Shown: positions 11,349 through 22,588 of the stretch, piece by piece | How positions within the stretch are numbered: the first letter of the stretch is position 1 | How the letters are laid out: each line of letters starts with the position of its first letter | Notes under the pieces: generated by a model | Seen by the model: only the letters and a program-made list of their open reading frames with translations | What the model was told of the DNA's origin: nothing | Databases searched by the model: none | Assembly (NCBI GenBank): GCA_002633005.1 | Contig: NMRA01000727.1 | Span: forward strand, 1 to 64,000 | Direction: 5' to 3' | Origin: Phoronis australis | Taxonomy: Eukaryota; Phoronida; Phoronidae | Length of the DNA: 64,000 nucleotides | Made by a program: the position numbers and the translations under genes

Positions 11349-12359
11349 TTTTATTTTGCTCTTACGGATTTATTGGTATTTGGACACACCGTAGCCCACA
11401 AAGTTCGGCAGGCCAATAAGGTCCGTAGGAGGAGTTTGGAGTCGGACTAGATAATTTCGAAGTATTTTCCATGAGATACAGACAGGAGAACCTAGATCTG
11501 TGTTGTTTAGACTTGTGATTTTTTTAATTCTAAACACAAAACGCTTGTTATCCTGGCCAGTGACTCGCGGCCGGTCGGATTGACTCGTTATCCCCGCCAG
11601 TGGCTCGGAAACTGATCGGACATCACGAACATAAACCAGCCAAAGTTCAGTGGAAATTAAACTTCCAGTCAAGAAAATACTATACTAGTGAGCCAAAGTA
11701 ATGTGCACCTGATTATGTTGTTGAATTAGCCACGAAACTGCAAATCTACTTACTCGTCGGGGGCCGCGAATTCAGGTTCCGCTTTGGCCACAGCACCGTC
11801 AGGTCAGAAGTAGTACATTGACAATCATTATTTGAGTAATGTAAATGTAAATAAATATTCCCCGAACACCTGGCCGTGGGATGGAAATTAAGTTATTTCA
11901 CAACAGTTTCTGCCAGCAAACACTAAATTAGCATGAGCTCACACGGCCTAGGTGTCCCGTCAATTAGTTTTATTGCAATTAAAGCCGGTAACGCAGTGAT
12001 TTATTCATTGCAGGCTTCTCAAATCATTTGCACTCACGAACATTCCAAAGGCATTACAAAGTGCATCTAATGAGACAGTCTCCGTTTCAGTTTTATATAA
12101 GTATTGGTTATGGTGAGAATTATTCATTTTGCCGAAAAAGAACGCTCAGTAATAAACGCCAACATGGCAACTCGCAATCCCCGGAGCTAGAGCACATCAA
12201 TGTGTCACGACTTCGCAGGTGGATCGTTAAGTTTTACAGGCGTTCAATTCGAACAGGAATACAGTGATGAAGAAATACTAGAGAGCCGCCGTGAACAAGC
12301 TCAGACTACGGAACGTATGTAGTTATTTGGTAAGCCGGCATTCGTCAGGCACGGTCGAC

Positions 12360-12539
12360 GTCCGTCTGCAGGCCACAGACACGGAGATGTTTCACGGCCT
12401 CATACTTGCTATTTACAGCGTACATTTCATTCTTCACTACCATGAGCCACTTCCTAAGCATTTCGGAAGTAAAAAACGTTATACCCGCTTTCCTCGCAGC
12501 TGCTTAGTTCGGACAAGGGGGAACGATGCACCGCAACAT
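12360..12539 (-). pseudogene. THAP-domain relic of K1 copy A
   Basis: From an ATG at 12537-12539 the minus strand reads a THAP-like N-terminus with the first zinc cysteines (CIVPPCPN), hits an in-frame stop where copy C reads tyrosine, and continues to LRVCG, where the following His-Phe of the C-x2-H motif is lost. THAP domains are zinc-dependent DNA-binding modules found in P-element and Kolobok transposases. The longer open frame on the opposite strand (12291-12662) is only the antisense of this relic. Confidence 0.6.
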
Positions 12540-12715
12540 AGCGGCATTCACTCTGCATATGAACCACTGACGTCGCAGCGTCGTTTCTCACCTTCCTCAC
12601 AGGTTAACGCGACACCTCTTGGCAAGGTAAGGTCGACCGTATGTGAGGCGATGTGGATATAGACCGATTAAGACGGCAAAAAAGACTAATTAAATCGGGT
12701 GGCATTCTCTTTTAA

Positions 12716-13261
12716 TGTATTTCAAGAGGCATTCCTTGAAAACAGTCCTAGCAGTTCAACATGTAGCTGGCCTAGTATGACTAAAATAAACAATAACCCT
12801 AGAAGCCTAAAACAATAATAAAAGGACACTAATGAAATTAAATTTCTTATTTTTTCATAATTAATGTGCAGTACCACAAGAATCCCGAGTCATATCCAAG
12901 TCTGTACCATAGTTGCTGACAGACAATGATTTGATAACATTGTGGGTCACAACAATGCTAAATGTCCTTGAAAAATCAAAATGAGTAATTTTTTGCAATT
13001 ATTTTTGTCCGAAATAGACAAAATTTACTATAGATACAGTGGCTGAAACCACCTGATTATGAGAAAATTTTCAAATGTTGGAAAAGTACAAATTGCTCTC
13101 AATGCTAATAATTGCACATTTGGTAAAATTGGATCATATATTTCTGCATGGTTCGTATTGATATTTATTATGCAGGTAACACTGCCTTTGTTGTTTTAGA
13201 GCAACTGCATTTAATATTTTGCTGTACTGACTTTGACAGCACTATGAAAGTTGAAAACTTG
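12716..13261. other. Spacer between two inverted K1 copies
   Basis: About 550 bp of AT-rich DNA separate copies A and B, which point in opposite directions. No feature is recognised in it. Confidence 0.5.
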
Positions 13262-13265
13262 TTAA

Positions 13266-14560
13266 AGGGGAATGCCACCCGATTTAATTAGCCTTTTTGC
13301 CGTCTTAATCGATGTATATCCACATCGCCTCGCTTACGATCGACCATACCTTGCCAACAGCTGTCGCGTTAACCTGTGAGAAAGGTGAGAAACGACGTCA
13401 GTGGTTCATATGCAGAGTGAATGCCGCTATGTTGTGGTGCATCGTTCACGCTTGTCCGAACTAAACAGCTGCGACGAAAGCAGGTACATCGTTTTTTTTA
13501 CTTCCTCGAGAGTCCGAAATACTTAGGAAGAGGCTCATGGGGGATTGCGAGATGCCATATTGGCGTTTATTACTGAGCGTTCGGTTTCAAAATGAATTAT
13601 TTTCACCCTAACCAATACTTAATATATAAAACTGAAACAAAGTCTGTCTCATTAGATGCAATTTGTAATGCCTTTGGAGTGTTCGTGAGTGCAAATTATT
13701 TGAGAAGCCAGCAATGAATAAATCACTGCGTTACCGGCTTTAGGTACTATAAAACTAATTGACGGGACACCGAGGCCGTGTGAGCTCATAATTTAGTGTT
13801 TGCTGGCAGAAACTCTTGTGAAACAACTCGATTTCCATCCCACGGCCAGATGTTAGGGGAATCTTTATTTACGTTTGCATTACTCAAATAATCACGTGCA
13901 CATGGCTAACTAGTATAGTATTTTCTTGTTTGGAAGTTTAGTTTCCACTGAACTTTGGGTGGTTTATGTTCGTGATGTCTGATCAGTTTCCGAGCCACTG
14001 GCCGCCGGCGGGATAACGAGCCAATACAGCCGGCCGCGACAGGCCTGATCGGGCTCTGAGCCACTGGCCAGGATAACAAGCGTTTTGTGTTTAGAATTCA
14101 AAAAATCAGAAGTCTAAACAACACAGATCTAGGTTCTCCTGTCTGTATCTCACGGAAAATACTTCGAAATTATCTCCGAACAGACCCCAAACTCCTGCTA
14201 CAGACCTTATTGTCCTGCCGAACTTTGTAGGCTACGGTGTGTCCAAATACCAATAAATCCGTAATAGCGAAATAAAACAACACGTTTTTATAAGAACTCG
14301 GTGTAATTTTAAGGATTTTACATCGAAGTTTGATGATTTATTGGCGTTAAACGATGACTTCAAGCGATAAGCTGACACCAGTGACCCGTGTTGTGAACTG
14401 CTGAACAGACTGCGTGTGAAACCGATGACGTCATTGGATAATTTCAACACCTCCGTCTGCCGTCAGGTGTCAGATAACGCAACCGTACGTGTCGTTATGG
14501 AGTAGAACTACTCGATCTAAATTGATACAAATTAGGTTGTTTTTTAGGTGGCATGCTCCT
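13266..14560 (+). mobile_element. Kolobok-like THAP transposon relic, family K1 copy B
   Basis: The ends are AGGGGAATGCCACCC and, at the right, the complement of AGGAGCATGCCACCT, and they are flanked by a perfect TTAA on each side (13262-13265 and 14561-14564). This is the best-bounded copy. It runs opposite to copy A, so A and B form a large imperfect inverted repeat. A THAP start is at 13429 on the plus strand (LWCIVHACPN, then a stop), followed by degraded sequence. It lacks the insertion seen in copy A. Confidence 0.78.
13429..13560 (+). pseudogene. THAP-domain relic of K1 copy B
   Basis: An ATG at 13429 opens with the C-x4-C of a THAP finger (CIVHAC), but a TAA follows within two codons and the FRFP-like segment is reduced to low-complexity T-rich codons. 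The second half of the finger, the C-x2-H, is not preserved. This is the most decayed of the three K1 THAP relics. Confidence 0.5.
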
Positions 14561-14574
14561 TTAAGTATAGTGAC

Positions 14575-14870
14575 TGAATGAAAAACAAAGTACATACAGA
14601 TGCAGTTATATTCTCTAAGGTTGTAGGTCACATTTGGTCATCTTTGAGCCTTTGCTGTTTTTAACAATGTAACTTACCCAACAGTAGGTCACCTTTAAGT
14701 AATAAGTTATCTAAAATAAGTAACTTCACTGCTTAGGTTCTGGGATTTGAGGTTCCTTTGAAATTTAGAAAATAAAAAACAATTTCACAATTTCTAACAT
14801 TGTCACAATCTTAATGCTAACACTTTAAACATTGAAGTTTACTGCAAATTTCGTGCAAGCACTTTTTCAC
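14575..14870. other. Intron sequence between repeats
   Basis: About 300 bp of AT-rich sequence between K1 copy B and the 41 bp minisatellite. No feature is recognised. Confidence 0.5.
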
Positions 14871-14874
14871 CTAT

Positions 14875-15015
14875 TCCTGAGAACACTTTTCACCAATAAA
14901 GTTTCCTGCAACTTTTCCGCAAACACTTTTTCACCAATAAAGTTTCCTGCAACTTTCCCACAAACACTTTTAAACAATAAAGTTTCCTGCAACTTTCCCG
15001 CACACACTTTTTCAA
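14875..15015. repeat. 41 bp minisatellite, about four copies
   Basis: Units contain CACCAATAAAGTTTCCTGCA followed by ACTTTCCCGCAAACACTTTT, starting near 14891, 14932 and 14973, with a degenerate fourth unit. The period is 41 bp. The array joins directly to the inverted copy of the GCAAGCTTGC repeat. Confidence 0.8.
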
Positions 15016-15039
15016 TCACCAAGTTTGCCGCGACATTCA

Positions 15040-15195
15040 TGCAAACTTCAGTGTTTGCAGCGAGGTTGCGGCAATGTGTGCGGCTGAGTTGTGGGTAGCG
15101 GTAAACTCCTGCAAACTTTGGGGCTGGTTTGCTGCAAACAAAATTGTTTGCCGCAAGCTTGCGGCCTGTTTGCTGCAAGCTTGCGGCAAACATGG
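15040..15195. repeat. Dispersed repeat with GCAAGCTTGCGGC motifs, copy 2 (inverted)
   Basis: The words GCAAGCTTGCGGC and GTTTGCTGCAAAC recur here and match, in reverse complement, the repeat at 8040-8295. The palindromic core GCAAGCTTGC occurs at least twice. The class is not recognised. Confidence 0.5.
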
Positions 15196-15307
15196 TCTTT
15201 TGGTATGAGTTACCATATAGTTTGGTATTATCAGGATAGAGACACGACTCATGCTACAGAACCATCTATGCAAGCATTGCCAAAATAGTTCCTTGCTATC
15301 TAACGAC

Positions 15308-15725
15308 CAGGGCCCGGTCTCTAATTTTTGTACTCGAAACGAATTCGAAACTATTTTTGGCAATTTCTCTGCTCCTTTTGTGCGAACTTAAGATAATTGG
15401 TTATAAGACTGTGCTCGAATACATTATAGTTTATGCCGATAGGAGTTTCTAGTTCAAGTTTGGCCTTGAAGACCTTTATATTTGTGCCACAAACTCGAGT
15501 AAAAACTCGAAATTTCGAGTTCAAACTCAAACTTATTGCTTTAATACTGGGTTTACAAACTGTGAACTAAGGGCAATAAATTATCTACATGTACGTAAGT
15601 TATTGTGTACTCGAGCATAGAGGAATAACAGACACTTATCTTGAGTTCGGCCAAAAGTAGAGTAGAAAATGCCAAACCTAATTTCGAGTTCCATTTCAAG
15701 TAAAAAGATTGGAGACCGGGCCCTG
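15308..15725. mobile_element. MITE with CAGGGCCCGGTCTC terminal inverted repeats
   Basis: CAGGGCCCGGTCTC at 15308 is matched by GAGACCGGGCCCTG ending at 15725, giving a 418 bp element without coding capacity. The CAGGG start suggests hAT-type termini, but I see no clear 8 bp target duplication. The interior consists largely of repeated CTCGAAA/TTTCGAG words and smaller palindromes such as CTCGAAATTTCGAG. Confidence 0.75.
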
Positions 15726-16282
15726 AGCAATTTGAGTCGCCAAAGTATGACTAGATCTCACTTCTCGCGATTAACGATTGCGGGACGATATTACGGCTGA
15801 ACAGAAGCAAAACCCAGAGCTATACCACCAAGGATGACCTGACGAGATAATAGATAACTTTCAAAATCTCTCAATCAAATTTGTAGCCACGACTGATTGG
15901 AACAATTTGAAAATCAATCTGAATAATAGGCTGAATCGTTTCAAAATTAGAGACTTATTTTAGTTTGCAAAACAACCGCCTTGTCCTTTTATAGTCATCG
16001 ATGTTTCAGGGCAACCTGTTGAAACTTTGCCATCAATATACTTGTATACGGTTTAGAAAACACGTTTTGAAGTCGCCCGCATGAAACACGCGCGTCTGCA
16101 GAAATGAAAACAAAACATTGCAAAGAATAGACTTTCCGTCTACGTACAATAGACGTACCGGCCCAGGTTACAGCAAGTTTTTCTGGGACACCCCACATTA
16201 CTTATTACGAACCCAAACTCTGCACAAAAAGGTTGTCGCAGCGAGCTTATCTACCCAAGAATTGACAAGAGCAAAGTCTAAC
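15726..16282. other. Intron sequence without recognised features
   Basis: About 550 bp between the MITE and the last TSP1-like exon, with no recognised exon or repeat. Confidence 0.5.
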
Positions 16283-16435
16283 CTTCAGAGGAGCACGAGT
16301 CTTTGTTACACTGCAGATACTCCGTGCAACACCCAAGACACGGCAATTCTGTGCAGAGTCGAATTCTGTGAACGATGTCTTTGCCACAGGAGCAACGATC
16401 TGACCACTCTCCCCAAGCGTTTGATGAGACTTCAC
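16283..16435 (-). CDS. TSP1-like exon 3 of the mosaic receptor
   Basis: A CTCTTTTAG acceptor and a GTTAGA donor bound a 153 bp phase 1-1 exon. It encodes WGEWSDRCSCG near the start, then RIRLC, then CLGCC, and ends with C-x4-C. The two spaced tryptophans, CSxCG-like start and Arg-x-Arg match thrombospondin type 1 repeats, which bind proteins and glycosaminoglycans outside the cell. The C-[LV]-G-C pair is an addition shared with the two exons upstream in the transcript and is not part of the usual six-cysteine pattern. It is the last ectodomain module found before the membrane exon. Confidence 0.72.
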
Positions 16436-17314
16436 CTAAAAGAGACGTGTAGTGCATTGGGTTTTTACAAGTTGCTGGACCCGTGTTTAGCGAATAAAAC
16501 GGCTTAAACTCAAACCAAGCTGAACTGGCTTTACATGTATATATCGTAGTCTTTGATCTGAGAACAAAAATCCCCAAGCAATCGTGTAATCGCATCCTGT
16601 AACAAGTATGATGAGAAATGGTTGACGTCCCCGAAAAGGTTTCATCCGCGATTATTGTTAAAAAATTCAAACATGCGCGGTATGGGGATTTGTTGTATCC
16701 GCTTAATTGTTGGTTCTTTCCACATATGCAGTACAGTAAGGTTAAAAAAGATTGCTTAATCTTAACTTTTGCAACTCCATGGCAAACTTTTCTAGAAGTT
16801 TGTTACGCTGTATATTAGCTTGTTCTTACATGCTTTGGTACATTGACATTTTCTCCCTGCTTCGTCTTCAAGGCTTATAATGACAAGGATTGATTGCTCA
16901 GATTGCGAATAGCGACACCTGGCGTCCGCTGGCCATCAATGAAAAACGGCATTTCCCACCAAGTACAGGAAATCATCGTTACGCTGTATCAAAAGTATCG
17001 CGTAAATATATCTGCCAGTCAGAGAGTAGAAGTACCAGTGGCCGTATCCGGATAGTAAAAACTGATAAAAATACGCACTCGAATGTTTAACGGTGTCGTA
17101 CAAAACTTACCCCAACACCAACATATTTTTGTCGGAAAAATTGTTGAAACGGGAGCTTTTCTATTATTTAGAAATTTTACAGCAACCTTGGGGAACTTAC
17201 TGTAGAGGAACGGGACTTGACTTTTAATCCCCAAAGAATGCCTACACCGGATTTACAAGTGAAGCGACGTACGATAGCAATATATTCTGACCTTGAAAGG
17301 AAAGTAAGTCTCAC

Positions 17315-17533
17315 CGGGTCCACTGGAATCACTCGCACCGACACCTGGGTTGCACGGTGAAAGGATACACTTTGTGTGGTTGGTTAGACAGCCTACACAT
17401 TTTCCACTGACACACTTCCTTGTGTTTACTCCTTCGCTTTTACCACACTTGCTTTCACATGTCTTTTTCCAACTGGTCCAGATAGCCATCTTTTTTTCTT
17501 TGCTACTAATGTCGGTGCCTTTGCGGGGACCAC
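17315..17533 (-). CDS. TSP1-like exon 2 of the mosaic receptor
   Basis: The exon runs from a GCGTTTCAG acceptor to a GTGAGA donor, 219 bp, phase 1-1. After a polar linker it encodes WTSWKKTCESKCGKS, then TRKC, then CVGC and a final C-x4-C (KCILSPC), followed by a Gly/Ser-rich linker of about 20 residues. W-x2-W, C-x3-C-G and the Arg before the third Cys identify a TSP1-like fold by family knowledge. It carries the same extra C-x2-C as its neighbours. Confidence 0.75.
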
Positions 17534-20286
17534 CTGAAACGCCAGTGTAATGCCACAAGGGGGTACTGAGTAGTAAATGCTTACTATAGCGTCAACCCTG
17601 TTACCAATTTTAGCTAGTGGACCCTGAGTAGTAAAAGCTTTAAAATAGAATCACTAGCAACTTCGACCATGCAATTTTACTTTGGCGTTTTCCGCTTAGA
17701 GTAAACTAACGCGTTTAAAAGTTTCACATTTTCGTTTAATTTGCCGATGCCGGCATGTAAAAGCTAAGAACTAATAATTACTTATTGACTGCATGCATGT
17801 AAGGGGGAAGTGCGAAGTACCAACGCCTACTGCAGTAGTAACTTCGCTAGAATGACTTTGGGAAAGAGAGCAGACGCTGGACTGCTGTACCAGATGAGTT
17901 TAGCATTCTTGTAAAAAGGACAAGCTTTGGTAGAGAGCCAGTTGGGTTTGAATTTCTCTCCTATCTTCAGTAAATGGTTTAACGTTCATAATTGTTGTTG
18001 TTGATCCAGGCCTTAACCTAAAATTCTCCTAAAATGCTTATACAGTAAGTATAATGTTTCCAGCCTTTGACTAATTGAGCAACTAAAATACCTTGTTGAA
18101 AGTCGAATTTTTGGAACGCTCTCGGCCAGTCGGAAGCATTAAGTCACAAAACTTGTTTTCCAAAATACGCAATACGGAAAACCTGAAAACTTGATGAAAC
18201 TAATAGCTTATCAATGCAGTCTTCTTCAACAATTATTACCTTAACACACACTATATGCGTCATTGTATGGGTACAGTGCGTGCTAGTAATCTCCAGTGAC
18301 TTTTAAATTGCTAATAAAGTTCCGTTCCCAAGTACTTCTACAGGAGAGTAGCAAGACTTAGCGCATGCGCAGTATTACATGTTACAAATTTCTCACAGTC
18401 GAGTTCTTTCTGCGTATACTAGTTCATGAAACATATGGTTTAAAAATTTTTACATGAAAATAAAAGTATATCTATGCCACTCACATTACGTTGCCAAATC
18501 AATGTACTGTACTTGAACTCTTACGGTTTCATGTTAGTTAAATAGTTTGTGCATGCTTTTTCTATGCTTTGGGCTCCAATGTAATGGTATTTTTAAAAAT
18601 TGCCGAGCACCCAAAATAGATGAATTCGACATGTTAAAGGAAGCACCAGTTTGGGCCTATTTTTTGATTATCTCACTGCTTTAGTTTTAAAGGTTAGCGT
18701 CATCACGTGAACGCGGGGAAACACAATGGCAGATATTAAAGCCGCACAGACAAGAGAAAGCTGACAATCATTCATTTGTCAGAAGTGAGCAACATCTAAA
18801 GTGACCGATCAAGTAAATATGTTCGAACATAATTAAAAAGTCTCAGGCTAACTTTTCTGTGTGTTCTCTATGCTTCGCGTTTTTCCTATCGGTTTTTCTG
18901 TAGCCTGATGTCTTGTTTAATTAATTGGATTTCTGCGTACACAGGTGACTGTGTGGACTAGACAAAGTAACAAAATGAAGTGCATAACTTGACTAACATT
19001 GGCTGAACCATTAAAACAATGAACTTTAATTCACAATCACATTGAGTAATCAAGATCTGATAACCTCCCCTCTGTCGAAAGAATGATTCAGCACAAAGAG
19101 TTTTCCTTGAAACGTGTCGCATAAATGCCCACCAGTTTGAAACTTCTACTGTGTTCAGAAAGGTTGACACACTTCCTTAAATTTCCGAAGTGAGCCGCGT
19201 CTGTTGTTGACACTGCAATAGAACACTCTGGCAGCAGCGTTGCCACGTCAAAACAATGTCAAACCAGAATTATATATTTCAAAATATGTCTAGGTCAGAA
19301 TACATGTTGCAACTAGAATTTCAGTTTTAATGCAACGTCTTCCCAAGAAATTGGATTAGGTATAGTTTACTCGAGTTGTGTCAATTATTGATTAGACACA
19401 ATAAGTAGGGTGTATTACGCCACTTTTGTTTGCTTTACCATCTGTAGGCACAAACTGGTTAAGCGGGAAATACAGCGGAGAAAATATTTCAGCTTCCTTT
19501 TCCTATAGAAAACAACAATGCACTTCCATCTCGAAAAGTGTAATGCTACAATTCCATGATGAAATGACGTCATAGTTGCAGCGCGATTATAATCAAAATC
19601 AAAACGATCGTCGTAAATGTTGATAACGGTTGCCAGGAGAAAGAAACCCCAAAATGGTATCCTACGGCTCAGTGCCCACTTACCATTAGCCAACATGGAG
19701 AAAGGAGCTGCAGCAACCACTTTTCGGTAGCTAGGCAGCTAAAATTAAACACTTAAACAATGGGCAAACTGAAAACTGTGACAATATGATTTACATTCAC
19801 TACGAAATATATGATTTTAGCCCAAATCTTGTGCTCACTCCAGATACATGCAGTCATTCACATTGTTACAAGGCAGGCTGGTTCTTTGATAAACAGAGCT
19901 CCAAATCAGAACTATAACAGGAGTGACTGGTAAACTTAGCAGGCGTTGCCCCCGGTCGATTAATTTGCCTAAAAGGGATGGAGGAGCTGGAGTAAAGGAC
20001 GGGAGTAGAAGGAATGGGAGGGTGATGGCACGCGGTGGTAAAATGGAAGTGATGAAGGCACAACAATTACAATGTTACCAGAGATTGGCACTGCATAGGG
20101 TGAAGCATACAAGTACATGTAGGGAGGCCATCAGTCGGGAGTTCTTAAAGTTTTTTTATAACAAATGCTGCGTTTACCGGACAGAGATTGACCAAGTTGA
20201 ATAGGTCTCCGTCGCGATCTCCTTCAATGAGATGTAAACAGCACCTTCTTCGCATATTTAAGATCTTGCTAAGACACTTAACGCAC
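17534..20286. other. Intron sequence between TSP1-like exons
   Basis: No transposon could be bounded here. A TTAAAGGAAGCACC motif near 18637 resembles the start of a TTAA-type element, but no matching right end was found. Short open frames near 18958-19170 and 19415-19720 have no recognised domain. Confidence 0.45.
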
Positions 20287-20469
20287 CTTTCACCTTTTCT
20301 AAGCAGTCTTGACGATGACAAGTGTACGTATAAAGCCGACAACCAAGGCAGTGACCTTCAGCCGAGCATTCTCGTGCACCGTATCCCCGGCCGTATCCAC
20401 TGCCGTAGGTTTCAGACGGTTTGCAACTTGCAGTGCAATTCATGGTCCACGGCAGCCATTTTGCCCGTT
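20287..20469 (-). CDS. TSP1-like exon 1 of the mosaic receptor
   Basis: A 183 bp phase 1-1 exon with acceptor ATTGCAAG and donor GTGCGT. A nearer GTGAAA donor would leave the wrong phase, which is why I chose this end. It encodes WLPWTMNCTASCKPS, a Gly/Tyr-rich loop (GSGYGRGYG), AREC, CLGC and a C-x4-C end. It is the first of three tandem TSP1-like modules and has the longest loop. The LINE begins only a few hundred bases to the right, in the opposite orientation. Confidence 0.72.
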
Positions 20470-20894
20470 CTTGCAATCGTAGTATTCCTTAAAAGCAATT
20501 TTAATGAGGTCACTTGAAGTGGCCAGTTGACTAAACTGCGTTTACATGTACGTATGAAGGCGACTAGTGTCCTAGTTTTCATGTGCAAACATGTGCCTTT
20601 AGATAAATCTTGTTCTTCTGCGTTTAACTTCATCAAAGACCAATGAATAGTAAGACTAAGTACAATGGGAGAATACGTGACCCTCATGGCGGGAAGGTTG
20701 GTTTTCTGACTTGTGCGGACTCTCCCATCTAACAATAACGAAATTAATTTAGTTTGAAGACAGAACGGACAGTAATTCATCTCACATGATTAGGAATAAC
20801 GACCAGACCCCACAAGTGGCAGAAAAAGAACTCCAAGCCAAAACTCTAGTGAACTCCGAGCTTCGACGTCAAAAAACCTCTGAAGCAACCGACA

Positions 20895-21619
20895 ATGGAC
20901 GCCATATTGACAGGAAAGGGACAAAATGTCACCAAGAAGACTCGGTCATTGAAAGATGAACTAAACGAGGCACTCATGGACTCAGATATCCAGTCACTGT
21001 TTACAAACATGATAAAGCCCTTAATTGACGCTGGTTGGTCTGAAATGTATAAAGCACTAGAGCTTCAATACGATCAAAAAATGGCTGAAAAGGATTAAAA
21101 AATAACAACACTTGAAAATCAACTCGACAAGCTGAAGCAAGAAAGTGGCTCTCAGATACACAGGTTGGAATCTGATTTGGATGAGCTTGAACAGTATAGC
21201 CGCCGAAACTGCGTTGTAATCAGCGGAATAAAAGAAACTGACAAGGAGTGCACAGACGACATTGTTATTGGTCTAGCTAAAAGAATTGGTGCTACCGTTG
21301 AGAAGTCTGACATATGTCGCAGTCACCGCCTAGGTAAAAAATCCAAGGTAATGCCAAGACGAGGTCAATTATAGTGAAATTTACGAATTACAATGCAAGA
21401 GCCGAATTCATGACAAATAAAAAGAAATTGAAAACTGAAGCTGGCAAGATCTACGTTAACGAGAATCTGACCAAAAAACGAGCACAGTTGTACAAGGCTT
21501 GTAGAGACCTGGGCGCCCGGATTCAGAGTTGCTGGACATATGATGGAAGAATTTATTACAAGAACTGGGCCAATGAAATTAAACCGGTGAGCAGCATGGA
21601 AGATTTACAGGGCATCTAA
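20895..21619 (+). pseudogene. LINE ORF1 (coiled coil plus RNA-binding domain), with stop and frameshift
   Basis: The frame begins MDAILTGKGQ and contains a coiled-coil segment (LENQLDKL, LESDLDELEQYSRRN), then the RRM-like start NCVVISGIKE, and after a frameshift the IIVKF strand and a C-terminal part with YVNENLTKKRAQLYKACRDL. This order matches the ORF1 nucleic-acid chaperone of L1-type elements, which coats the RNA in trimers. A TAA at about 21096 is in frame and splits the coiled coil; a frameshift lies near 21365. The product cannot be made intact. Confidence 0.8.
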
Positions 21620-22588
21620 CTCTCAGATCAACATTATACACGCAAGCCAGAATATAATACAGTAGTGCAATAGTTTACAACGTCTTGTACTCAGCTTTTG
21701 GTAAGATTACTCACTTTTGTACTATAGTCTGCATGAAAGATGGCTTAATTTCCTTTTTCCGTAAAGTTGATTGAGTTATACGGTAATTCCAATGCTTCGC
21801 ATTATCCATTTATTAATAACCTTTAACTGCTTCTGTACTCCATGTGCAATTGCCAAACTACAAGTGTAGCGTACCATAATTGTCAGGTACTTGGGACCCT
21901 GTTGAGAGACCTCAGTACAAACGTACTTCCCGTACTTCCGGTAGCCATAACTGTGTATATGATTAGCCTATTTTTTTCTTCACGTTAGCCGTTGTGCCCA
22001 ACGTATCGTTTTCATAGCTAACATATACCTGCTACTCAGGCTATGTCAAAGTTCGTGACAACCGTGTCGCGTAGTCTTATTGTTGTAGCTGTGTTCTATT
22101 TTGTTCTATTTTGGTCTAAGCGTCATATAGCTTCATGCTGGGCAATCTATCTGGGAGGCTATTTATGAGAGGGCTTTGTATTGCGTGTAGCCACAGAGTG
22201 CGGGCAACCTTATTAGTTTATGTGTGTGTTCTGTTTGCTCTGTGCGGGCGTCCCGACAAGTCTCAAACGCATACTTTAGAGCCAAATCACTTTACTGAAA
22301 TGTAGTTATCCTTAAATTTCGTTCTACTTGTTTTATGTATGAGACCGTGTGGGCAATGCTTCTAAATGCTTTTATTATAGTCTCATTATGAAAATACTGG
22401 GAGAATAAGCCTTACCATGAGGATCAGTTTTTCTATCCTATGTTACATCGTATTTCACATCGATGTTATACTCTGTGAAATCTATGATGTGCTCGTGGAT
22501 GTGTTTGTATTGTTTTTGTTTTGTTTTGTTTGTATGTGGTGTGAATGGGTCAGGATTGTACCATTATTATTTGATTGTCATTTGATAT

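Larger units (their letters stand above)
10209..12711 (-). mobile_element. Kolobok-like THAP transposon relic, family K1 copy A
   Basis: The ends are AGGAGCATGCCACCC and its imperfect complement GGGTGGCATTCTCT, with TTAA directly after the right end and GTAA, one change from TTAA, before the left. TTAA duplications together with THAP-domain proteins are characteristic of the Kolobok superfamily. The minus strand near the right end carries a decayed THAP start (see 12360-12539). The copy aligns with copies B and C and is longer mainly because a Helentron-like element sits inside it (10494-11348). No catalytic transposase region is recognised, so it is non-autonomous. Confidence 0.7.

Noticed and set aside
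12291-12662. 123-codon plus-strand frame in K1 copy A, with a similar 142-codon frame at 61991-62419 in copy C.
   Set aside because: Both are antisense to the THAP relics; similarity arises because they are copies of one transposon.
18637-19200. TTAAAGGAAGCACC motif that looks like the start of another TTAA element.
   Set aside because: No matching right end was found, so no element can be bounded.
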